The notes beneath the pieces were generated by a model. The model worked only from the letters and a program-made list of their open reading frames with translations. It ran no database searches and was not told the origin of the DNA. Position numbers and translations under genes: made by a program. From Calliphora vicina (lineage: Eukaryota > Arthropoda > Insecta > Diptera > Calliphoridae): 64,000 nt of DNA. The stretch is taken from positions 54,970,395 to 55,034,394 of the forward strand of contig NC_088783.1 of the NCBI RefSeq assembly GCF_958450345.1. Direction: 5' to 3'. Shown piece after piece: positions 34,605-46,519 of this stretch (its first letter is position 1; each line of letters begins with the position of its first letter).

Positions 34605-36115
34605 TAGAAAGTGATTTCTGGAGGGTTCCCACACTCCCACGATAATTGGATCTTCGATCCGAAAATTCCCCAGGTTTCCTTCGGCCAAAGGTTGTCATTC
34701 ATCCAAACTTTGTTTCTCTTGAAAAGAACTCTCGGCTAGAGTAGGATAAACTGGCTAATAGAAACCTATAATTTGAAACCAAAAGTGATTTCCGAAGAGT
34801 TCATTTCCTTGGCAGTTGTACGAGAGTGTGTCAAAAAGTCCGTGCCTTCATAGGTTTTGGGATAAAAAAAATTATTTTATTTTTCAACATAGTCTTCATT
34901 GAGCTCTATGCAGTTTGTCCAATGTTTCTCCAATTTTTGTATCCCTTCCAAAATATTAAATTTGTCGATGTCATCATCATTGTAAGGAGATTTCATCGTT
35001 GCAGCCAATTCTCTTTTCGCCAAGACATTTCTTCAGGTTAGGAAACAAGAAATAGTCGGGGCTAAGTCCTGAGAACAGAGCGGAAGAGGGAACATTTCGT
35101 AGCCGCGGCAGCCATATTGCGGAAAGCTTCCTCATACCCTCATAGTGATCATTCAAAATTGAAAGCATTGAACCATTAGAGATGCCTATGGCTCTCAAAC
35201 TTTCAACCTCCGGTCGGCCATCAACAAATCGTGATTTTTTTTCAATTGTTTCCTTTGAGCTCTATGCAGTTTGTCCAACGTTTCTCCAATTTTGTTATCC
35301 CTTCCAAAAAATTAAATTTGTCGAGGTCATCATCATTGTAAGGAGATTTCATCGTTGGAGCCAATTCTCTTTTCGCCGAGACATTTCTTCAGGTTAGGAA
35401 ACAAGAAATAGTCGGGGCTAAATCCGGAGAACAGAGTGGAAGAAGGAGCATTTCGTAGCCTAATTCATGGATATTTGTCATGGAAACTGCACATGTGTGC
35501 ATCTAATTATGAGCAACCGCGGCAGCCATATTGCGGAAAGCTTCATCATACCTAAGTCATCATTTAAAATTGAAACCATTGAGCCATTTGAGATTCCTAT
35601 GGCTCTCACACTTTCAACCTCCGGTCGGCCATCACCAAATCGTGAATTTTTTTCAATTGTTTCGGGTGTAAAGACCTCAACTGGTCGTCCAGAACGTTCG
35701 GCATCTTTCGAGCTTGTACGGCAACAACGATATTCAGTAAATCAATTTTTTACCATTGAAATTGATAGTACCTCGGCTGGATTGATGATTTTTTGCTCCA
35801 AAAAATAATGCGAAATTTACTTTTTTCTATTTTCTCTTCAAGTCACGAGGTAGTCTGCTAACAATGACTGTCAAACACAAACTAAATGACGCAGGTTTTT
35901 CTAATTTGACAGGAGTCCCTTTTAGTTAAGAGCCGGGAAATTAAAGAAGTCGTTTATCCACCCTAGTAAAAATTTATAATTTGAAACAGATAATGATTTC
36001 TGACAAGTTTATTCCCTAACACTTTGATCTTCGATCCTAAACTACCCGACATTTCCTCAGCCAAAACCTGCGAACTCTGCGACCGCAAAATCAGCAGACA
36101 CTTGTTTCCCCAGAA
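34605..36115. repeat. duplicated segment of about 170 bp flanking a mariner insertion
   Basis: GTGATTTCTGGAGGGTTCCC with GGATCTTCGATCCGAAAA and CCAGGTTTCCTTCGGCCAAA (34608-34690) resembles AATGATTTCTGACAAGTTTA, GATCTTCGATCCTAAACT and CGACATTTCCTCAGCCAAAA (35992-36068). A third partial copy (TTTGAAACCAAAAGTGATTTC) abuts the mariner at about 34775. The mariner therefore landed inside an older tandem duplication. Confidence 0.6.
34818..35955 (-). pseudogene. mariner relic with deleted core and internal duplication
   Basis: On the minus strand an N-terminal region (G-R-P, F-T-P-E-T-I-E, then A-I-G-I-S-N-G-S-M) starts near 35700. It jumps, with the catalytic core missing, to the C-terminal S-G-x-S-P-D-Y-F-L-F-P-N-L-K-K-C-L-G-E-K-R near 35400. 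The same collapsed unit appears again at about 34890-35235, so the deletion happened first and a roughly 400-bp tandem duplication followed. Ends carry related AAAGTCCG-type sequences (34830; 35935 in reverse). The family differs from the mariners at 11.8, 29.3 and 37.6 kb. Confidence 0.8.
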
Positions 36116-37600
36116 AAAAAAAATGTCCCCAGGAGTGGAATGCTTAGAACCACAATCAAAAACCTCAAACTAAAACATTTCGGCTGTCCATTACATTAGT
36201 TTTCTTTAAGCATTTTTCTGCCTGCCATCCATGGCAAATAACCAAAAAGACTTTATTACTTGAATACATTGTTGTACAATATGTTTTATAATTTCGCATA
36301 AATATAAACTATCAATTGATTTCTTCATTGTTCTAAAAATAGCTGCACATCTAATTACTTAAAATTTAAAATTCAACATCAACGTCTAACTTCTGAAAAA
36401 AGAACATTTTATAGCTGACCTATTTCAATAAATAGATTGATTGTTTTTTTTTCTTTTGTTTTTGTTTATTTTACTTGTATTGTTTTTTTTTTTTTGCTGT
36501 TTTCATTAATATTCTTTAAAGAGAATGAATTTGTTCGCAACAAAATTGAAAATTAAATTCCAATCACATTCGTTCAATTCAATTGCTATAATAATAATAC
36601 GACTGCGACGACTACAACAAGTAAGAGTATAATCAAATTTTAATTTCGAAAAGTCTATAAAATCTTTTTTTATTCATTTTTAATGTCTGTTTGATATTAA
36701 ATAATTATGTTAATATAGATTTCACAATGGGGCAAATGGGGGTTTTAATAAGGTTAAATAGAAAAAGCCTATTTGAATTTAAACAAAGAGGATTTTATGA
36801 TTATCTAGAAACTTATACCAGTAGTTTCTTGACTTTGTGCTAAAACTGTTAAAACTATTTTCAAAATAATAAATTTCTGTGGAGATTGAAATTATTCGTG
36901 TCTGTTCGAAGAATAAAATTTTTGTTTTGAAGCTGATCATAACCAATTTATCATTGCCTTACTACAAAGGAGTAATTTGTAGTGAATCCTGATGAAATAA
37001 TTTTACTCACGATCGCTACTATGTGTTCTTTATTAATTATTAATTTAGTCCAAGGGCTCTCATAAAGACGATCATCAAATGGAAGCCGTGATCTTCCTTT
37101 CATTTAGCAGTCCCTTGGAATTTTCCTCCTCTAAGCATAAATGACAGTACGAGATTCAGTTTGATACTGTAGATGATCGTAAATTTTTCCACCAATACGG
37201 AAAAACTGATCACCACTGAACTGAAGTTTAGCTTATGTGATTTCATACCTTTGGCTTACTTCATATAGAACCAAAGAAACTCTGAACTATAAAATAATCC
37301 CTCTATTGCGCATTTGATTAATGTTTAGAGGTGCAAGCATTAATGACCTTAAAGCTGGATTTAATTGGAAATATCAAAGAGTTGTTATTACATTGTCATA
37401 TTATTTGACACTCCTATAACAGTAATATTTTTATAAGGTTGCTACCTATTTAATCCTATTCATAAAATACATACGTATTTTGTAACAAATGCATCAACCA
37501 ATCAAAGTCGACTACAATAGTCACTACTCCATGATTCCAAAATCTAAATATTCCAATTCGAAAGAGTTTTCTTTCGTTTGGAAAAACGGAGTAAGTCAAT
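36116..37600. other. no gene seen
   Basis: An AT-rich island at 36230-36720 (T-runs, ATAATAATA, CGACTACAACAA) is followed by unremarkable intergenic DNA. Confidence 0.5.
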
Positions 37601-37610
37601 GGACTTATAT

Positions 37611-38115
37611 GCCATCGAAAATGTCGAATTTTGTACCAACGAATGCGGGAAGTTTTGCTTTACTTCTTTAATTTGAAAGAAAAGTGTCGCTGAGGCTGAC
37701 CGATTGCTCACCAAAGCTTATGGTGAATGTCTTGCATCGGTTCCAACGTGCGAGGGATTTGACACGGAAGAGAAAGATCGCTCAGGCCGGCCAAAAAAGT
37801 TTGAAATCCCAGAATTTTAGGCATTACTCCATGAAGATTGTTGTAAAACCCATGCAAAACGTTTGCGAGCAGCAGGATTCACCCAAAAGCAGGGTAATTG
37901 GATTCCATAAGAATTGAAGCCGAGGAGAGACCTTGAATGACGATGTCTGTAATGCTGCTTGAACTCTATAAAAGAAAATCATTGTTTACACCGAATCATT
38001 GCTTCCAATAAAAAATGGATACATTAAGATAACCCGAAGTGTAAGAATGCAGAACGATCGATCGATGCAGAACGCTCTCTCTGGTATAAGTTTCACTTCG
38101 GAACAGAGTATCTGA
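37611..38115 (+). pseudogene. mariner transposase relic, internally deleted
   Basis: It starts M-S-N-F-V-P-T-N at 37620 and shows L-T-D-C-S-P-K-L-M and V-L-H-R-F-Q-R-A-R near 37700, then a basic hinge and HTH remains to about 37900. After N-H-C-F near 37995 it jumps to the C-terminal RCRTLSLV-type segment near 38065. All catalytic aspartates after the first region are gone. It is the same mariner family as 11820-13773 and 29335-30300, and it helped fix the DD37E insertion point in the former. Confidence 0.8.
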
Positions 38116-38220
38116 AATTGACAGAGCAGTTTTTTTTCCACTCAAAACAAGTTTATCTTCAAAATTGGGTGTCGAAATTGCTTGATCTCTCAATGTATGT
38201 ATATGTTTGGGAATATTATT

Positions 38221-38481
38221 CACCCCTATCGCGAATCAACATTTCACATGAAATATTTTCCCTTTTCCTTTTTTCGTTCATCAACTTTGTTCACGTGAAA
38301 AAAATTCCCCTTGTTGTCAAATTTTTAGATGGAATTTTGTAAACAATAAACAGCTGTTACGAACAAAATCAACTATTGTGAATGTAAAATTCATCATTAT
38401 ATTCCCGATAGCAATTTTCCCTTCGAGGGAAATGGATATTTCATGCGAACAAAATTTCACATGTTATTGCCGATAGGGGTG
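38221..38481. mobile_element. MITE with CACCCCTATCG termini, copy 1
   Basis: The left end CACCCCTATCGCGAATCAAC is matched by the right end CGATAGGGGTG, and subterminal TTTCACATG / CATGTGAAAT also pair. The interior holds palindromic GGGAAAATATTTC-type segments and AACAATAAACAGCTGTTACG. Flanks are ATTATT on the left and ATTATC on the right, consistent with a short AT-rich duplication that cannot be phased exactly. A partial inverted copy lies at 58490-58663. Confidence 0.82.
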
Positions 38482-38635
38482 ATTATCTTTGGATACAATA
38501 TTAAGGTTGTTGAAGGTAGATTATATGCAGTTGTTTAAAACTGACTTCGGAGATCTAGAATTATCCTTATTATTCCAAAAAACAGTTACTCTAACTCTGA
38601 AGAGTCCAAAGGAACGTGAACTGAATACCCTAAAG

Positions 38636-38880
38636 CAGCGAAATGCAATGAGCTCTCAAATGAGCTCTCTTGTTTTTATTTTCACATGTACGCAAGCACA
38701 CACATTGTATAAAAACAGTCAGTCTCGCATGAGCATTGATAAAAGCAGGTTGTGTTACGCTTTTATGCTTGTTTATTTCATTATTTCAGCTAGTTGTTTT
38801 TGTTTTTGCCAGAGAATAATTCTCAACTCATACAACTACAATATCTAAAAACTGTAGTGGTGTGAGTTTGCATTTCGCTG
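38636..38880. mobile_element. hAT-type MITE with 8-bp target duplication
   Basis: Terminal inverted repeats CAGCGAAATGCAA (13 bp, exact) bound a 245-bp body. CCCTAAAG is duplicated at 38628-38635 and 38881-38888. An 8-bp duplication with CAG-starting TIRs is diagnostic of hAT elements. No transposase is inside. Confidence 0.92.
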
Positions 38881-38888
38881 CCCTAAAG

Positions 38889-41765
38889 CATCACACCTTT
38901 ACGCATCTCCTCAAACTATATATATCTTGAACAAAGGAGTGTTTTTATGAGGAAAACTGTCACTTCTTGATTTTTTTTCAATATTCCATTGATTTTGTAT
39001 TCCATATATTTTTTAGTTTCAAATTCGGATCCGAATATTGATAATTATAGGTTGCAATTCATGTGCAAAGAACTTGTGGTGTGTTCGTCACATTTTGAAT
39101 TACCCAGGATCAATCTTTCCTTGCCTTTCGCGAGGTTATGGATATTTGTCGATTTGCTGCTAAAGCCGCAATCAATTTTTCTTCAAGATAAAAAAAGCCA
39201 AACAAATTTATTTGACAGCTAAATCATTTCATGCTACTTGATTGCTTGTGAGAAAACACGTAAACCAAATCATATGAAGATTCCATTCTGTATCCAAGTC
39301 CAGGATAGAATTTGGAAAACCAGCGGAAAGAATAGAAGCCTTCTCGAGATCCCATCTACAGCTCTTATTGTTCGATGTTTGAAAACGCTCTAAATTAATC
39401 GATTAATTTTCTAACCGAACTCAAAAGGTTTTGGCTCTATCTCACGGATGCCTTAGACATGATAACAAATTATTAACAAAATCAGTGTTCTTTAGGTGCA
39501 AACTATGTTTTCGGCAGCCGTACGTTAAAGGAACGCTAAAGAAACGAATACTCGCCTTGCAGAAAAACTGCGACTTTTACAGAATTCAACATGTTGAATC
39601 TTGTACCTTACAACGAACGTCAAAATGTACATTCGACATGAACGAGTCGAATGTCGCAGTCACTTTTAACGAAAATCGTGCGATCTGAATCCTTAGCTCT
39701 CAAAGTCAACATAACCTAGGTCATCGTTCAAATTCAACAGAATAATATTCTCACTAAGGGTCCAGCGATCTTTAACGGTCTAACGAATTCCAAACGCAGC
39801 TCTGACATGACCATGAGTGACTTGAAGTGGATATACAATCTGTTGGTTGATATGCTGTGTAAAATAGTGATCACAGAATCCTGCTCTATCCAAAGATCTT
39901 CAGAGCTCATATCTTAAATTTCAGCACACAAAATATGGGTTATCAGTTCGTTAACCAAGCTGCAGTTTCAATGTTCCTGGATTGAGTAACACAATATTGG
40001 AAATTCTCATCGATTCGCACGATTCTCTGCTACAACAGCCAAATTCTCATTGGTATGTACCGTACGACTACCGAGACCGTCCAATAGCAAGCCAGTTTCA
40101 AGAATGACCAGTGAGAGCTTTATTCGGAAATTTTGTTCAAGAGCGTCAAAAAAGATTAACAAAATAATTTATCTATTTAAGGTTGTAGGCCAAAAGGGGT
40201 GCGATCGACCCCTTTTCTGGTATTTCCCTTGCCAAATGCAAGATTGCTGTTCAGCAGAAACTATATGAGACCGAACAACAAAGGGATCAGATTTGAATGG
40301 ACCCAAGTGAGCTGCTTTGATGAGCGGCTGCCCATGGAACCTGACCTAACCTAAGGTTGTTAGTAAATAAAACCATATTTAACATATCCTGAATGTGTCT
40401 GTCAAGGATCTTAACCAAAACTTTATCAACGAATAAATGACGATCATAAATTTCGTAAAAGTTAATGTTATTTTCGTAGTTAATTTTATACATCAAAAGG
40501 CTAAATCAGTGGCTCTTCGCGCTGTCAGTTAAAGTTGATAAAGGTACTGGCTTCTATTGCATATTTGTGGAGTTTGTTACATTTACTGTAATCAAGTTCT
40601 AAATTACTATACCGCATCAGAACTCAATCTACACTCTACGTAGGGTGTGTGTTCTAAAACACTCAATTAAAATTATTAAAGAAAACTTACATTTTGCAAT
40701 TAGTAAATAACAAAATTACTTTTGCAAACTTAAGCACAATAATAATTCAACACAATATAAATGGCACAAATCATAATCACTTGATTAATCGTAGATCAAT
40801 TGACAATAGTAATAAAACGTGGGTTTGGTACCTGCTTTATAAAAAAAATAAATACTAAAATCAAATCGAATCAAATCAATAACACAAAAATCAAACTAAA
40901 GTGTAAAGTGGTAAACAACCTTCATTATTGTGACATTAAATTAAAAAAAAATAGGATTTAATCGACAACTACTTGCAACTACGTACTACTCTACTATAAT
41001 ATGAAAACAACATACAGCGATTTTATAGTAATTTACGCGACAACTACAGCAACAGAAAATTGTAAAATTGTGTTGCTCGTGCTAAACAAATTCAAGTGTT
41101 TAGGAAACTAATAAATGCTCGTAATAAACTCTGGTTGCGATTGAAAAATGAATCGTGTTTTAAAAACAGAACAAGCAACAAAATGAAAAAAAAAACACAA
41201 ACGCTTTTAACAGCATTTAAGCGCCAAATGTAATGTCAAGTTAGTATTTTATTTATTTTTATTAACACTAATTGGAGCATTTGTTAAATGCCGCATTTAT
41301 TTAGTTTAACTACTCTGTCTGTCTGTTTGTTTCTTTCATAGGCTCTTGGTTTCTGTGGCTCTTAGTAGTGTCAGTATTTGGGTTTGTCTATCAGTCAGTC
41401 GTCTTAACCACTATTATGCTTTGAGCTCAACTGCCTGCCACCATCACCTTGTGTAAATGTATCACATTTTGTATGACACAATACACGCAACAAGTGGGAA
41501 AATAAATATTTGGTACGAGAACTAATTTGAAAAGAGCAATAAATTTAACATGCCTTAACACCTTTTGCACAAGTTGAGATATAAAGTTTAATATCATATA
41601 TTAGATTCTTTGAGAGAACGATTTGTTTGGATGTTGAATGTTATCAGAAAGTTTGTGTGTCAAGGATTGTGACTAAAAACTGTTTGGATTCCAGTACCAA
41701 TGTTCCTCTAAGCTACAGGTCTGATCTGAACTTGGAGAAGGATTAGCGGAATTGATACGATTGAT
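38889..41765. other. no gene seen
   Basis: Mixed intergenic DNA. An open frame at 39431-39688 has no recognisable domain. Near 40340 CCTGACCTAACCTAA resembles a phrase often seen at LINE 3' ends, but no coding part supports this. Positions 40650-41480 form an AT-rich island with CAACTACAGCAACAG and GTCTGTCTG patches. Confidence 0.5.
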
Positions 41766-44199
41766 AAGTACAGAAAGAGCCACGATTGAAATGAAAATTT
41801 AAGTATAGAAGGAGCCACGATTGAAGTATAGAAGGAGCCACGATTGAAGTATAGAAGGAGCCACGATTGAAGTATAGAAGGAGCCACGATTGAAGTATAG
41901 AAAGAGCCAAGATTGAAGTATAGAAGGAGCCACGATTGAAGTATAGAAGGAGCCACGATTGAAGTATAGAAAGACCACGATTGAAGTATTGAAGGAGCCA
42001 AGATTGAAGTATAGAAAGAGCCAGGATTAAAGTATAGAAGGAGCCACGATTGAAGTATAGAAGGAGCCACGATTGAAGTATAGAAGGAGACACGATTGAA
42101 GTATTGAAAGAGCCATGACTGAAGTATAGAAAGAGCCACGATTGAAGTATAGAAGGAGCCACGATTGAAGTATAGAAGGATCCACTATTGAAGTATAGAA
42201 AGAGTCACGATTGATGTATAGAAGGAGACACGATTGAAGTATAGAAAGAGTCACGATTGATGTATAGAAGGAGACACGATTGAAGTATTGAAAGAGCCAT
42301 GACTGAAGTATAGAAGGAGCCACGATTGAAGTATAGAAAGAGCCACGATTGAAGTATTGAAGGAGCCACAATTGAAGTATAGGAGCCACGATTGAAGTAT
42401 AGAAGGAGCCACGATTGAAGTATTGAAGGAGCCACGATTGAAGTATAGGAGCCACGATTGAAGTATAGAAGGAGCCACGATTGAAGTATTGAAGGAGCCA
42501 CGATTGAAGTATAGGAGCCACGATTGAAGTATAGAAGGAGCCACGATTGAAGTATAGAAGGAGACACGATTGAAGTATAGAAAGAGCCACGATTGAAGTA
42601 TGGGAAGAGCCACGATTGAAGTATAGAAGGAGCCACGATTGAAGTATTGAAAGAGCCATGACTGAAGTATAGAAAGATCCACGATTAAAGTGTAGAAGGA
42701 GCCACGATTGAAGTATAGAAGGAGACACGATTGAAGTATAGAAAGAGCCACGATTGAAGTATGGGAAGAGCCACGATTGAAGTATAGAAGGAGCCACGAT
42801 TGAAGTGTAGAAGGAGCCACGACTGAAGTATAGAAAGAGTCACGATTGAAGTATAGAAGGAGCCACGATTGACGTATAGAAGTAGCCACGATTGAAGTGT
42901 AGAAGGATCCACGATTGAAGTATAGAAAGAGCCACGATTGAAGTGTAGAAGGATCCACGATTGAAGTGTAGAAAGAGCCACGATTGAAGTATAGAAAGAG
43001 CCACGATTGAAGTATAGAAGGAGCCATGATTGAAGTATACAAAGAGCCGCGAGTAAAGTATAGAAGGAGCCACGATTGAAGTATTGAAAGAGCCATGACT
43101 GAAGTATAGAAGGAACCACGATTGAAGTGTAGAAGGATCCACGATTGAAGTATAGAAAGAGCCACGATTGAAGTATAGAAAGAGCCACGATTGAAGTATA
43201 GAAGGAGACACGATTGAAATATAGAAGAAGCCATGATTGAAGTGTAGAAGGAGCCAGGATTGAAGTGTAGAACAAGCCACAATTGAAGTATAGCAAGAGA
43301 CATGAATGAATTATAGAAGGAACCACGATTAAAGTATAGAAAGAGCCACGATTGAAGTGTAGAAGGAGCCACGACTGAAGTATAGAAAGAGTCACGATTG
43401 AAGTATAGAAGGATCCACGATTGAAGTATAGAAAGAGCCACGATTGAGGTATAGAAAGAGCCCCGATTGAAGTATAGAAAGATACACGATTGAAGTGTAG
43501 AAGGAGCCACGATTGAAGTGTAGAAAGAGTCACGATTGAAGTATAGAAGGAGACACGATTGAAATATAGAAGAAGCCATGATTGAAGTGTAGAAGGAGCC
43601 ACGATTGAAGTGTAGAACAAGCCACGATTGAAGTATAGAAAAAACCACGATTAAAGTATTGAAAGAGACATGACTGAAGTATAGAAGGAACCACGATTGA
43701 AGTATAGAAAGAGCCACGATTAAAGTGTAGAAGGAGCCACGACTGAAGTATAGAAAGAGTCACGATTGAAGTATAGAAAGAGTCACGATTGAAGTATAGA
43801 AAGAATCACGATTGAAGTGTAGAAGTATCCACGATTGAAGTATAGAAAGAATCACGATTGAAGTATAAAAAGAACCACGATTGAAGTATAGAAAGATACA
43901 CGATTGAAGTGTAGAAGGAGCCACGATTGAAATATAGAAAGATCCACCATTGAAGTGTAGAAGGATCCACGATTGAAATATAGAAAGATCCACGATTGAA
44001 GTGCAGAAGTATCCACGATTGAAGTATAGAAAGAGCCACGATTGAAGTATAGAAGGAGCCACGATTGAAGTATAGAAGGAGCCACGATTGAAGTATAGAA
44101 AGATCCACGATTGAAGTGTAGAAGGAGCCACGATTGAAATATAGAAAAACCCACGATTGAAGTGTAGAAGGAGTCACGATTAAAGTATAGAAGGAGCCA
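41766..44199. repeat. 23-bp minisatellite, about 105 copies
   Basis: The unit is GAAGTATAGAAGGAGCCACG plus ATT. Variants include GAAAGAGCC, GGATCC, AGTCACG, GTGTAG and shortened TATAGGAGCC forms. Higher-order structure is visible: a 64-bp composite occurs three times at about 42355-42545, and blocks of several hundred bp recur (for example, the AAAGAGCCATGACTGAAG type near 42108, 42290 and 42652). Because 23 is not a multiple of 3 and the minus-strand unit contains no stop in any frame, all three minus frames stay open for long stretches, up to 488 codons. Confidence 0.97.
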
Positions 44200-45353
44200 T
44201 TCATAAACCATAATTTCTTCAACCAACCACCAACAAATCCTTTCCAAAACTTAATACCTAAAAACTTTTCCCACTCATCGACTGTATTTCCATCTCTTCC
44301 CCAATATACTTACAGTCGGTCTACGTATTTGGTCCGTCCACGTGTCTGTCTAACCATTTGTGTACTTAATTTATATTTATTTTATTTTTGTTTCATTTAA
44401 CATGAACTAATGGCTGTAGTGGGATCATAAACTATTTTAAATCAAATTGAAATTTCTCAAGAAGTTGTTTTTGTTTCGCTTTTTAGTTGTTAGTTAGTTT
44501 AGTTTATTTTGTTTTTTGCAATCATGGTTTATTTATTTATTTTTTTTCCTATTTTTCCCTCATTTATTGGCCTGTTTTGTTGTTGTTTAGTTGTAATTAA
44601 TGACCTAAATGAGGTAATCAATTTGTAATTTAATTGTTGCTGCTGATTTGCATGGCAATTGATTTGAATTGGGTATTAACTTGTTGTTGATTTGATTTTT
44701 TCTTGTTAGTTGCTTGCTGCTTGCTGCTGTTGTTATACACTTAATTAGAATATTTTTCTATTTAGTTCAATTTTAGCCTCAGGGAAATTATAAATTTTGC
44801 ATATCTTAGGCTTATTAACAATATGTTTTAATACTTATTAAATTCAAATTGATGTCAAATGATAAATGGTTTAATTATATGGAGGAAAAGTGGAAACAAT
44901 AAATAATAAATGTGTAATAATAATAATAAGGTGGCCAATTGCTGGCTGGTAGGATAATGAAAGGAAATTGTAATTGTATTGGGAATATAAAAATATTGTA
45001 AACATCTAAAATGTGTTACTACATTCTAAAGGGCCACAATTCCATATAGAAGACTGACCAATAAAGGACATTATGCATTATAATTGGTCCGCAGCACTTT
45101 TTCATATTAAACTATATGTCCAAATTAGTTTTCATTTCTAAATAATTCCTTCTTTATTAACCAGAGAAAACATGAGAATAGCTACGTTTGATAAATTCTA
45201 AATCATATTTGCTGAAATTTTGTCATAGCAAGGACACTTTCTCGAGTTTATGTTATCCTCGATAATTTCTAACAAAACATAACAAGTTAGGGTGCTATAT
45301 TTCCATTATCTGGATAACAATCATGCCGCGATGTGGCTTTATTTTTGACTGTG
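44200..45353. other. AT-rich intergenic island, no gene
   Basis: Long T/A runs, TTGTTGTTG, GCTTGCTGCTTGCTGCTG near 44714 and TAATAATAATAAGG near 44918 are present. No coding sequence was found. Confidence 0.5.
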
Positions 45354-45610
45354 CCTTACAAGTGGAGGATGGGATAAAAAGAAGAGAGAAGGGATTAAAA
45401 ATGGTAAGGATAAGGGAGGTTAGGAAAACCTTTGTTCGTAAATCTTTTGAATTCATTATCTCGAAAGTTGAGCGGAGTCCGCTGATGTACGTTCAACTTT
45501 CGAGATAATTAATTCAAAAGATTTACGACCAAAGGTTATCCTAACCTCCCTTATCTTTACCATTTTTAATCCCTTCTCTCCCCTTTTTATCCCATCCACC
45601 ACTTGTAAGG
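45354..45610. repeat. long palindrome, 118-bp arms, 21-bp spacer
   Basis: The left arm (45354-45471, starting CCTTACAAGTGGAGGATGGG) is the near-perfect reverse complement of the right arm (45493-45610, ending TTGTAAGG). The 21-bp spacer is at 45472-45492. Arms differ at only a handful of bases. No element ends, TSD or coding sequence are visible. It would extrude as a long hairpin. Confidence 0.92.
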
Positions 45611-45780
45611 TTAACGTGGCTGGTAGTAGTGCTGGGAACTTGATTGGCTAATTAGTGGTAGAAGATTAGTCACTAACAGCGCCCTCCGGTGGTAAGACAC
45701 GGGCCAGTTGCAATTATTTTCTCTAGTCCATGTACGCTGTTATTGCACGGATGATCCGTCCCCTTACGTGCGACCAAAAT

Positions 45781-46460
45781 ATGAACAACAGTGAACAAAG
45801 TAAAACCGATAATCTCGGATCGTCATCAGAAGACGACCTTCTACTCTCCAGTCAAGAGACTTTGGTCGATCTGTCAGACTCAGTACTCTACTGCGCTCTA
45901 AAAACCTGACCAATAAACCTCTTTAATCGGATTCCAAGGTTGGCGATCAATTGAAAAAAAAAATATCAAGACGGAAGAATCACATAAACATCCTCAGATC
46001 AAGATACGCCAAGGTGTTATTCATTCTTAACAAGATTGCCAAGAATACTGCTAACGGTGGCCCCCATTAACTCGATGAGGAAGATCGCGTAAGATACCAA
46101 GCTGTGGTAGTATCAGATAGAGTGAGAAAAATCGCCTAATAGGAGAAAGGTTACCCGGACCCACAACGACCACGATCAAATCTGCCAGACGACCCTTCAA
46201 CGAGGTGGTGAAAAATCAAATTTTAATGGCTCTGGTAACAGAAAAAGATGGTCTTGTAGTGGAACACTTGCTCGCTAATAGGACTATGTACCTCGTTTTG
46301 ACTGTGGTGAGATTCATCGGGGCTACAGATTGATCCAATGCCTGGACGAGTTCTCAAAAGACTTTCTTAGCAAATACATCGCGAAGATCAGTGGTGCATG
46401 GGAAGGTTTAAGCCTTAAACTGATCCCTGCTCAAGAAATTTGGATGAGACCACGTGAACT
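45781..46460 (+). pseudogene. retroelement-type ORF relic with DUF4780-like C-terminus
   Basis: A start M-N-N-S-E-Q-S-K-T-D-N-L-G at 45781 runs about 40 codons to a stop. Further pieces are in other frames: R-Y-A-K-V-L-F-I-L-N-K-I-A-K-N-T near 46007, E-E-D-R-V-R-Y-Q-A-V near 46080, and R-R-P-F-N-E-V-V-K-N-Q near 46190. The clearest is G-Y-R-L-I-Q-C-L-D-E-F-S-K then F-L-S-K-Y-I-A-K-I-S-G-A-W-E-G-L near 46320-46410. The last segment resembles DUF4780 proteins, which are multicopy and retroelement-associated in insects. Stops and shifts make it dead. The functional role of the family is not established. Confidence 0.65.
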
Positions 46461-46519
46461 CTATTGGAATCATTAAAGGAGTTATGGCATTTCTTTATGT
46501 GGTCGCAAATGAAAATTGC

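Noticed and set aside
39431..40268. Possible coding frames at 39.4 and 40.05 kb
   Set aside because: No domain or motif could be recognised on either strand; the CCTGACCTAACCTAA phrase near 40340 alone is too little to call a LINE 3' end.
41708..44247. Long minus-strand open frames (up to 488 codons) as a repeat protein gene
   Set aside because: They are translations of a 23-bp minisatellite in all three frames at once, with no start context, signal, splice structure or unique sequence.
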